NCBI RefSeq assembly: GCF_963678975.1
Contig: NC_089279.1
Span: 29,737,525 to 29,801,524 of the forward strand
From: Dysidea avara
Taxonomy: Eukaryota > Porifera > Demospongiae > Dictyoceratida > Dysideidae
Direction of reading: 5' to 3'
Length of the DNA stretch: 64,000 nucleotides
Shown: piece by piece, positions 50,506 to 60,993 of the stretch
How the letters are laid out: each line of letters opens with the position of its first letter
How positions within the stretch are numbered: position 1 is the first letter of the stretch
Position numbers and translations under genes: made by a program
The notes under the pieces: generated by a model
Database searches by the model: none
Seen by the model: only the letters and a program-made list of their open reading frames with translations
Told to the model about the DNA's origin: nothing

Positions 50506-50620
50506 TATCAGAATGATGTGATAAAATTGTTGGTGATTTTAATACCGGATTTGAGGGTAACTTGATACTAACCACAAACCACAATTTATACAACCAACAA
50601 GTTGTTCCTCACAACTCAAC
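50506..50620. promoter_or_regulatory. Distal conserved block, tandem RUNX-type sites, upstream of B5
   Basis: AACCACAAACCACA at 50570-50583. Confidence 0.5.
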
Positions 50621-50874
50621 TACATAGAGGATAATTAAATCACTTAAATGCTGCACTATTTTTTATAAGTGTGTCTTGTTAGGTGTTGCAACTATATACT
50701 ACTTGCTTTACAGACCATCTATGGTTTCAAGTGGTCAATTTTGACAAAACAGATATAAACCTGCAATATGTGTAATTCTACAATTCAAATCTGCACATTA
50801 GTTAAGCTGCAATGGGCTTTAACTATTTGTTAGTCATTCCGGAATTTATGTAAATACACAAAAGCTAATTCTCT

Positions 50875-51078
50875 TTCCCAGAAGGAATAAATATTTAGCA
50901 AGAGAGGATGTTAGTTGACATTGTGGTAGGAATTAAATTGTTTACATTGACCTTTAGAAAAATTCCCCTTCCTGTGAAATGTAACTTATTAACTTCCCCA
51001 TATCATTATAGACCAGATCCCAAATTCTAATATAGTTCTGACCATATTACAAAATATGCTGTTGAAATAGTATAAAAG
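50875..51078 (+). promoter_or_regulatory. Promoter module of gene B5
   Basis: TTCCCAGAA 50875-50883 and TATAAAAG 51071-51078. An extra palindrome ATTCCGGAAT lies just upstream (about 50837-50846), shared only with B6. Confidence 0.6.
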
Positions 51079-51172
51079 CTTAAGATTTCTTAACTTGTTA
51101 GTTAAAAGCAAAATCAGCGACAAGAATATCTAGCTTAAAAAATTTGTTATCAATTTCTACTGTAATATCACT

Positions 51173-51956
51173 ATGGAGATTCAGAAAATGATGATTGTTT
51201 TAGTAGTAGTAGCAGCAGTTATATTGGATACACAAGCAGCTCCAACTGTCTCTACAGATGAACTTCAAAGATTACGATTGATTGCAGAAACACAAGTTCT
51301 CAGTTCACTCCAAGAAATCATAGCTCTAGAGAAATACACAGTGAGTACACATCTATACACTAACAATATGTAGTAATAGCTTAAATGAAGTATGATTGTC
51401 TAATTAGCTATTGTTTTATTAATAGAATGAAAAATATGACTCGCCTAATGAAGATTGCTATGTACGCTTTGAGCCAACCAATAATGCTGTGAGTTGTTAG
51501 ATATTGACAGATACACACACTATACTATATGTGCACGTACACACGTACAGTGTACACAATGTTAGTTACTATTCTCTTACGCTTGTAGGATATCAATACC
51601 ATTAGGGATGACGTCACATCACTAACACAACTACTCCCTGTTATTCAACATCTTGCTGACAAGGAGACTGATGAATATACAATCACCAAATACAATGAAA
51701 TTATCAAGTTCATTCAGACTAGTATTACAGCCCTTAACAACCTGGTAAGTTCAACACCTGGACACACTAATACATACTTGTCATCACGCTTCTCCACACA
51801 TTTTAGATTAGAGCTTCAGGCAGCACAGATACTGCACTAGCAGCTACAACAGATAACCAACAATGTGAAGAACATGACAATGTAGTGAAAATGAGCTCCC
51901 TCAAGTTACAAATGCAATTGACTTTCCAAGATCTTCAACTTCTCCAGATCAACTAA
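51173..51956 (+). CDS. B5: secreted four-exon helical protein, type B
   Basis: Exons 51173-51340, 51426-51488, 51589-51744 and 51807-51956; 178 aa; splice sites intact. Exon 3 has KFIQTSITAL where the other B genes have KFMKTSITAL, two adjacent codons changed (ATGAAG to ATTCAG). Confidence 0.8.
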
Positions 51957-52932
51957 CAGTCTCGTACAATGACATTTTAGAAATCAACAAAATAATACGG
52001 ATTTTATTTCATATACAATTTTCGGCAATCATATCACTTATAAGTTCATGTCAATCTATTTTGTATTCATCTCATTTTTTAATTCATTTTAACAAATCAT
52101 TTCATCAAATGTATATATGAAATGTGACAGATGAAACAAGTAAGGATTAAGGACACCTTATGACCAACCAAAGTGATCAGTTTACTTGCTAAGATAATTT
52201 TGGAACATTACCAAGTCTCCAGATTATGCAGGTGTCCTCATCCTGATTAACAGGATCCACTGTAGTTAGTCTAACCACAAACTCACAATGTGTACCACAG
52301 CTGTTCATTAGGTAATTAAAACACACACACACTAAAGAAGAAACACAGGGAAATGGCTTAGAATTGCAACAGCAAAATAATGTACCTGCTATCATTGTTT
52401 ACTTATATTGTTAAAACAAGTTACCGTATAGTCTAAATATTTCGAGGAGCAAATTTTTTGAGGTTAAACAATGTTGCTAAAAATAAATTTTTCGTGGATT
52501 TGCAAACACTCCCAAAATGTATTAGATTATATGGAGGTCTAAATATTTCAAGGATAAATTTTTGCTGTAACCCTTAAAATTGCAAAATCAGCAAAAATTG
52601 CACCTCCCTCGAAATATTTAGGTTATATGGTAGTTCATTGCTTGGTTTTAAACTTGACATATCAAAAAAAAAAATAACAGTACGTGTATTCACACTTTAA
52701 GCACCATGTAAACTACATCAGCAAGCATAAAGTTTACATACTCTTGTTGACAAAAGGAAATGTTTAATATATTATAGCCTTTGAGGATGCAAATATGACT
52801 GGTATTGCTTTAAACATAATGAGGAAATGTTGCAACCAATTTGTGTTTGTCAATAATAATTGTTAGCAACCAACTAAAGATATAAATATAACAGTTAATC
52901 TTGGTAGCAAATTAAAATAATACACTTTACAG
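51957..52932. other. B5-D5 spacer with TA-flanked MITE
   Basis: Nearly identical to B3-D3; MITE at 52424-52630. No gene seen. Confidence 0.6.
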
Positions 52933-54446
52933 TTAATGTCCACCAAGCTGTTGTCCAGCTCCCCAATTGTGCCTGTTGTCATCTCCGGGACGTCGGCTGT
53001 GGAGCTGACACTCCTCCACGATGGCTTGGAAAATATTTATATCTAGAATATTAGAATAATACTTTATACACAGCATACCACAAAACAGTTGATATTGCTA
53101 AGCACAAATGTGTGACATATGATGCATGTGAGTATTTTCTAAGTTTGTTCTTACAATATTTCAGGAGTGTGTAACAGTTCCCTTCCTCCATACTCCTCAG
53201 GGTAACGATACTTCAGGAAATAGTAGAGATGCCCCACTAATATGCCAATCAGCTCGTTCACTCCACTGTGAACATGAAAACAGAAAATTACAGGACATCC
53301 TAAACTGCACACGATCACTGCATACATAAACATTTAAGTAGGTCCCACAAATTAGCAAATTTCATTGTCACAAATTTTTGCATCAAGGATACCTCTGAAT
53401 GAAAATTGATGTATGTATGACTTATACATGGTGGAAGGATCAGTTCTTTAATTATATATGATAGAAACAAAGGGATGATTGTTATTCATGCAGAACTACA
53501 TTCACTTGTGAAGCTGATTAGTACAGAACACAGAATAACAAGTAATAAGGACAAAAGTCTTAGCCAAAAAAGCTTGCAAAAAAAAAACTTATACGTATGA
53601 CTTTTAAAAACTAATTTAAAACTGGTGTTTCCATTGTAAAGATGCAGATATTAGTACCTAGTGTGACAGCCCCTTCGCAAAAGTAAGGGTCTAGTAAAAC
53701 AAAAATACCACATCACTTCAAAAGGAATTCAATTAGACATTGTATGTAACTGCTGGTTACGTCAGCTGATACCTTTACTTTTTGCAAAGGGGTGGGTAGT
53801 ACCAGACTAGTAAGTCCTATGGATGAAATTCTCAGCAAAAAACAAAAGCTTTCATGTGTTGAAAATTCAAACATCTGCTTGTAACCAAATAGACCCTTAA
53901 CAAATAATTAAAATAACAACAATTCCCCATACAAACAAATCAAGGTACTTATCCTCCTCGTAGGATGAAATTCAATCCAGCAAACACCCATGGTAAATAC
54001 ATTGCCTGAAATAGTAACCCGACATGTTAAGACAGTCTTATTAACCAGTGCAATGTTTGTATTTGGCCATTGAAATTATATTTTTGAATCATACGCCTAT
54101 ACACAATCTATGTAAATTTTATACAGAGTAATTCTTACAATATCTCTATCCCAAACACCAACCTGATTGTATTCTTATTGGAGAAATATCTTGATTTTAG
54201 AGATACAAACAAATGTATAGTTGTATGCAAATGGGACACCAAATTATTTTACACAAGTATCTGATAATCAAGACGTTCCCCTTTAGGGGTTCAAGTACAG
54301 CACAACAATGTAATTATTACACAATCTTACAATACAACATTTTGTAGTACCTTAAATCTCATTCCAAACCAGAATGACACAATGACATCAGCATTAAGTT
54401 GACACCACACATACATGACACTCAAAATCAGCTACTCCATCAACAA
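52933..54446 (-). pseudogene. DERL1-like: D5: decayed Derlin 3' fragment
   Basis: Exon-equivalents 54351-54446, 53953-54005, 53155-53265 and 52933-53042, with the same lesions as D3 and D4. Confidence 0.8.
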
Positions 54447-55854
54447 CTACACAGACAAAATTGAAAAATAAATTCCCCTTCACTGGTTAGGGAAACACCT
54501 AGACAATAAGATCTCCTTTAGGGATTTTTCTTTGCAAAGAAAGAGAGGCGGGGCTCAGCATTGGGACACTCCTCTACTGGCAGGGAAAACCTGGGACACT
54601 GGAACCTGTCCTAATGGGTTTCCCCTTATATACACCCAACCTCCACATGTATCTCTATTATCAGCAAAAATGCATACGTCAAAACTACTTGGGTCCCATG
54701 TGACAAAGCAAAGACATTCTTCTGGAGGAGTGCACATAACATAATTTTCAGTTCTATTAATGAAAAAGAAGCACATGATATGTGTGAAGATGTTAGTATG
54801 ACATACTTTATGAACAAGAGACTAGAAGTTGTACCAGAATCTTACAATTTCTTACACATACACATGACTACCTAATTTTGAACTAACATTTTAAAGACGG
54901 AACACTTTGTCCTATATAGATTTGCTTTGGTACTTTTGTAGTAAATATGAATGATTTAAAATAATGCATGTCTTCATATCAGTGTTTGCACGGCCATATA
55001 TGTAGTAAGTAGCCATAACTTATTTCAATGTAACATCACTTATCAGCTATCTCATAAACAAGACCACCTCATTGTAGTGACCGTATCTAGCAGATCCCAA
55101 ACATAACAATTGACTCACACAAGTGTATATACACACATAAATGACATTTTTTTTGCAATTGTAAAAATGACTTTTGGTATATAGAAGAAAATTTATCATC
55201 CCTGCTCGGTCATTAGTGAATTACTTTTATATATTTATACTTTGGAACCAAGAACAAGCGTCACTGGAATTAGCAAGGTGTCCAAATTTCAAGCATTGTA
55301 TTGATGTCTTTGTCATTATGTTAAAATTTATACTCTCATGCTAACAAAAAGAGTATTCTATCTGCACTACATACATCCTAAAATGCAGTTGCAAGAATCA
55401 ACTACCCTATTGAAGATCACAGATCACAGCTGTTGTGGCTCTTCTGGCACATGCCTAGACTACATGTTGCTGGGGATCAAGTCACCACTGGGTCTGGGAA
55501 TTTTTCCTGCATTCTTCAACATCTCAGTAACATGTTTCTGACTCCCTGTATTCACAGGCTTTAGCCTTATCAAAGGTCCCTAGTGGGATAGCATTTAGTT
55601 TGCAGAAATGTCGGTACGAGGCTGTAAATAAGGCTAAAAAAATTCAGTGTCTTTGCTGCAGCCCCTCCCATTTTGTAAATTGTGTGCTTTGTAAGGGGAA
55701 TCCCTAAAAGGTATTGGTGCATGTTTTGTTCAGCCAAGTAGCTATATACACCAACGAAATTATCTTGTTATTGTTGATGGAAATATTCCTCCTGAGTCCT
55801 GACTTAAGTTGGAATCGAGTGGTTAATTCATGGAATTGAATTAACAAATTCATT
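54447..55854. other. D5-A7 spacer, noncoding
   Basis: Nearly identical to D3-A5 and D4-A6. No gene seen. Confidence 0.6.
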
Positions 55855-56075
55855 TTCCCAGAAGGAATTAGTATTTAGCAACAGAGGATGTGGATACTAA
55901 AATGGTGGAATTAATAATTTTAAAAACATAAACTGATGTTTACATTGCTGTTTAGAAATTCCCCTTCTTGTAACATGACTGGAATACAACCAATCATGGT
56001 TCCCATGTACTAGATCCCAAATTTCAACATAGTTCTGATCATGTTGCAAAATGCACAGTTGAAAGAGCATAAAAG
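55855..56075 (+). promoter_or_regulatory. Promoter module of gene A7, altered TATA
   Basis: TTCCCAGAA 55855-55863; CATAAAAG 56068-56075. Confidence 0.6.
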
Positions 56076-56160
56076 AACTGCAGATACTTGAAAATTTCAG
56101 TTGAGAGCGAATCAGAGTTGAGACCAAAAAGATCTGTTATCAAAGAGAAGAGACCTGAAA

Positions 56161-57005
56161 ATGATTAGGATCAATATCATTATAGGATTTGTAGCTTTGG
56201 TGCTTGTGATGGGAGGTCAAGCAGTTCCTGTTAACAGTGATTCAACTGAACAGAAAACAACAATTCCCACCTCTGACATCAGTGGACTACGTGAAAATGC
56301 AAAATTGCAGATTTTCAAAATACTGCAACAAATTACACGTCTGCAGTTGGCTAAAGTACGTAGGTAGCTACACACATCTATGTACAAACACTAGTTATAG
56401 TCTAAGGTAATACTATGACAATTATCATTGCTTTGTATTGTTTTATAGAATGAAACATATGACATATTTCACCAAATCTGCTACGAACGCTACAACACAA
56501 TGTGTGAAGTTGTAAGTTGAGAATCTCTTGTACATAGATAACATACACAGTCACAGACATGCATGGATACACACACACACACACACACACACGTACACAA
56601 ACAAGATACACAATAATGTTACTGTTCTCTTACACTTGTAGGATATCAATACCATCAGGGATGATGTCACATCACTAACACAACTACTCCCTGTTATTCA
56701 ACATCTTGCTAACAATGAGACTGATGAATATATCATTACTAAATACAGTGAAATGATCAAATTCATGGAGAGCAGTATTTCAGCCCTTAACAATCTGGTA
56801 AGTTCAACACAGAGACACACTAAAAATATTGATCACACTTCTCCGCACACTCTAGATTAGAGCGTTGGACAGTAAGGATACTGTACCAGCAGCTACAACA
56901 GAAAATCAAAGATATGAAAGCCTTGATAAGTTTGTGAAGCTGAGTATGCTCAAGTTGCAAGTGGAATTGACCTTCAGAGATCTTGAACATCTTCCGGTCA
57001 ACTAA
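56161..57005 (+). CDS. A7: secreted four-exon helical protein, type A (mosaic)
   Basis: Exons 56161-56355, 56449-56511, 56642-56797 and 56856-57005; 187 aa; splice sites intact. Exons 1-3 follow A5/A6, but from about 56844 to the stop the DNA follows A2 (CTCCGCACACTC, AGAGCGTTGGAC, ATCAAAGATATGAAAGCC), with a single difference noticed. The (AC)n run in intron 2 is longer than in A5/A6. Confidence 0.8.
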
Positions 57006-58637
57006 CAGTCTTGTAGAATATAACTGGCATCTTAGTAATATGTATTAAAATTTAACTTAATTAGTATACAACATAATAATTTTTTCTGTGTACGTAGCTA
57101 CACTTTTGGCACTTGTATCACTTATTAATTAAAAGCAGTTTATTTTAATTGATACTTGTTTGAGAAGAGGGCTATAGGTTGAATGTTGTGGAGATAGTAT
57201 CACTGTTGCATGGTATTGCCCATTTGCTTTACCAGCTGCAGTTGACAGTTACAATTTACTTGTATGCAGGAGGACAGTATCTTTTGCAAGTATGATTGAT
57301 ACTGTGAATTTTTTTATCATGGCTATCATCCAGTTAAGGACAAAATTACTCATGAAAACTTTAACATTATACAGTGTACCAGTCTGTTTTATATGTAGCT
57401 ATACAAGAGGTCTACATGTAGTCTGATATATTTTGGGATTGTTTGCAAATCAGCAAAAAATAATTTAAATTAGGTGACATTGCTCAACCGCAAAAATTTT
57501 TCCCCCTTGAAATATTTAGGCTATATACGGCACACAATGGAAGGATAGAATCTACTGCAACTACTGTGAAGATCTTCCTGCTAAGGACAAATCATGAAAT
57601 TGTCATGTAGCAAACAAGCAGTGTTACTTATATACCATATACTAGTCTCAAAGGATCAACAGAACTACATAACAAATCGTTGAAACTATAGAGGATTTTC
57701 CCTCACTAATAGGGATACTACCAATATGCTTTAGAGGTATATTCTTTCACAGAATATACAAATGACAAAAAGGGAGGGGGCTGTACAGTGGGGGCACTCC
57801 TTCTTTGGTAGGGAAAACCAGATCAGTTTTAGGGGATTCCCTATACAACTGACCTTCATAAGTTACAGTTCAGACACAACAATTTTTGAAGTTCCCAAAT
57901 GACCAACACTGTAGTATGTTCTACAAAGTGAGCAATGACAGATGTTACCTGCCGTATCTCTTAGTACAACTGTACAATGTATGTATTGCAGACTATTATA
58001 GAGACCGTTGTGGGTAGGAGCATTGTCATCTTGTATGTACTGCATGTTTATAGACTAGTCAAGGCTGGGTATGTAATACTCACTAATAATGAGTTTGCTA
58101 TTGGGTTTTGTGAATCGCAATAAAATTAAAAAGCTGACAACACTGAATGAATTATATGACTATTGTATTAACAATCTGGACTTTAATTCTCTGCAGCTTT
58201 ATCTTGTTTCTTACATGATTTACATACCACTACTGCTTTACACATATGGTAATGGACTAACAATGATCAATTGAGATACACACCCCATATATGTAAACAA
58301 TACTACAACCACATCCCAATATTATTCTTGCATAATCAAAACAATGAGTAATACATCGACAAGGTGCCATCTTCATGAAGAATATACAGGCTCCAAACAT
58401 AATCTACATATATACTGTTATGGAATGCCAATGTGAACAAAAATCCATTATACATATCACACACTGTTCAATTCACCAGTGCTTCATTTTCACTTCTTCT
58501 TTCAATGTATTATATTACTAAGGGAATATTATTTTGATGTGATATATAGAGCTACATCTTTTAGAGCTACATTTGTAGAATTATTGTGCTGCTAAGCACT
58601 GCGCAATCTTCAAAAATTATTAAAGTTTCTATACTAG
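57006..58637. other. A7-B6 spacer, noncoding
   Basis: Common A-B spacer with its own small differences. Open frames 57863-58045 and 58089-58274 are not conserved in other units. Confidence 0.6.
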
Positions 58638-58752
58638 TATCAGAATGATGTGATAAAATTGTTGGTGATTTTAATACCGGATTTGAGGGTAACTTGATAC
58701 TAACCACAAACCACAATTTATACAACCAACAAGTTGTTCCTCACAACTCAAC
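58638..58752. promoter_or_regulatory. Distal conserved block, tandem RUNX-type sites, upstream of B6
   Basis: AACCACAAACCACA at 58702-58715. Confidence 0.5.
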
Positions 58753-59006
58753 TACATAGAGGATAATTAAATCACTTAAATGCTGCACTATTTTTTATAA
58801 GTGTGTCTTGTTAGGTGTTGCAACTATATACTACTTGCTTTACAGACCATCTATGGTTTCAAGTGGTCAATTTTGACAAAACAGATATAAACCTGCAATA
58901 TGTGTAATACTACAATTCAAATCTGCACATTAGTTAAGCTGCAATGGGCTTTAACTATTTGTTAGTCATTCCGGAATTTATGTAAATACACAAAAGCTAA
59001 TTCTCT

Positions 59007-59210
59007 TTCCCAGAAGGAATAAATATTTAGCAAGAGAGGATGTTAGTTGACATTGTGGTAGGAATTAAATTGTTTACATTGACCTTTAGAAAAATTCCCC
59101 TTCCTGTGAAATGTAACTTATTAACTTCCCCACATCATTATAGACCAGATCCCAAATTCTAATATAGTTCTGACCATATTACAAAATACGCTGTTGAAAT
59201 AGTATAAAAG
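59007..59210 (+). promoter_or_regulatory. Promoter module of gene B6
   Basis: TTCCCAGAA 59007-59015, TGTTTAC and TATAAAAG 59203-59210. Confidence 0.6.
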
Positions 59211-59304
59211 CTTAAGATTTCTTAACTTGTTAGTTAAAAGCAAAATCAGCGACAAGAATATCTAGCTTAAAAAATTTGTTATCAATTTCTACTGTAATAT
59301 CACT

Positions 59305-60087
59305 ATGGAGATTCAGAAAATGATGATTGTTTTAGTAGTAGTAGCAGCAGTTATATTGGATACACAAGCAGCTCCAACTGTCTCTACAGATGAACTTCAA
59401 AGATTACGTTTAATTGCAGAAACACAAGTTCTCAGTTCACTTCAAGAAATCATAGCTCTAGAGAAATACACAGTGAGTACACATCTATACACTAACAATA
59501 TGTAGTAATAGCTTAAATGAAGTATGATTATCTAATTATCTATTGTTTTATTAATAGAATGAAAAATATGATTCGCCTAATGAAGATTGCTATGTACGTT
59601 TTGAGCCAACCAATAATGCTGTGAGTTGTTAGATATTGACAGATACACACACTATACTATATGTGCACGTACACACATACGGTGTACACAACAAGGTTAC
59701 TATTCTCTTACACTTGTAGGATATCAATACCATTAGGGATGATGTCACATCACTAACACAACTGCTCCCTGTTATTCAACAACTTGCTGACAAGGAGACT
59801 GATGAATATACCATCACCAAATACAATGAAATTATCAAGTTCATGAAGACTAGTATTACAGCCTTTAACAACCTGGTAAGTTCAACACCTGTACACACTA
59901 ATACATACTTGTTATCACGCTTCTCCACACATTTTAGATTAGAGCTTCAGGCAGCACAGATACTGTACTAGCAGCTACAACAGATAACCAACAATGTGAA
60001 GAACATAACAAAGTAGTGAAAATGAGTTCCCTCAAGTTACAAATGCAATTGACTTTCCAAGATCTTCAACTTCTCCAGATCAACTAA
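59305..60087 (+). CDS. B6: secreted four-exon helical protein, type B
   Basis: Exons 59305-59472, 59558-59620, 59720-59875 and 59938-60087; 178 aa; splice sites intact. Exon 3 has QQLADKETDEYTI as in B1 and ends ITAFNNL (Leu to Phe). Last complete array gene in the window; an A8 is expected just beyond the right edge. Confidence 0.8.
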
Positions 60088-60993
60088 TAGTCCCGCACAA
60101 TGACATTTTAGAAATCAACAAAATAATACGGATTTTATTTCATGTACAATTTTCGGCAATCATATCACTTATAAGTTCAAGTCAATCTATTTTGTATTCA
60201 TCTCATTTTTAAATTCATTTTAACAAATCACTTAATCAAATGTATATATGAAATGTGACAGATGAAACAAGTAAGGATTAAGGACACCTTATGACCAACC
60301 AGTGATCAGTTCACATGCTAAGATAATTTGAGAACAATACCAAACGCAGATGTCCCCATCCTGATTAACAGGATCTACTGTAGTCTAATCACAGACTCAC
60401 AATAAGTACCACAGCTGTTCATTAGGTAATTAAAAACACACACACTAAAGAACTACAGGGTAATGGCTTAGAATCACAACAGCAAAATAATGTACCTGTG
60501 TACTATATAACATAAATATTTCGAGGGGCAAATTTTTCGAGTTGAACCATGTAATTTTTCACGAATTTGCAGACACTCCCAAGATTATGTGGAGGTCTAA
60601 ATATTTCAAGGATAAAATTTTCGCTGGTGACCCTTAAAACTGCAAAATCAGCAAAATTTCCAATCCCCCCTTCGAAATATTAAGGTTATATGGTAGGTCC
60701 TTGGTTTTAATTTTTAAACTTGACATACCACAAAAAAATAACAGTACGTGTATTCACACTTTAAGCACCATGTCAACTACATCAGTAAGCATAAAGTTTA
60801 CATACTCTTGTTGACAAAAGGAAATGTTTATATTATAGCCTTTGAGGATGCAAATATGAGTGGTATTGCTTTAAACATAATGAGGAAATGTTGCAACCAA
60901 TTTGTGTTTGTCAATAATAATTGTTAGCGATCAACTAAAGATATAAATATAACAGTTGATCTTGGTAGCAAATTAAAACAAAACATTTTACAG
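60088..60993. other. B6-D6 spacer with TA-flanked MITE
   Basis: More diverged than the B3-B5 equivalents; degenerate MITE at 60503-60693. No gene seen. Confidence 0.6.

Noticed and set aside
3897-60087. Naming the genes IL-2, IL-4 or another known cytokine
   Set aside because: Only the exon plan and helix layout agree; I see no sequence-level match, and the cysteine pattern differs.
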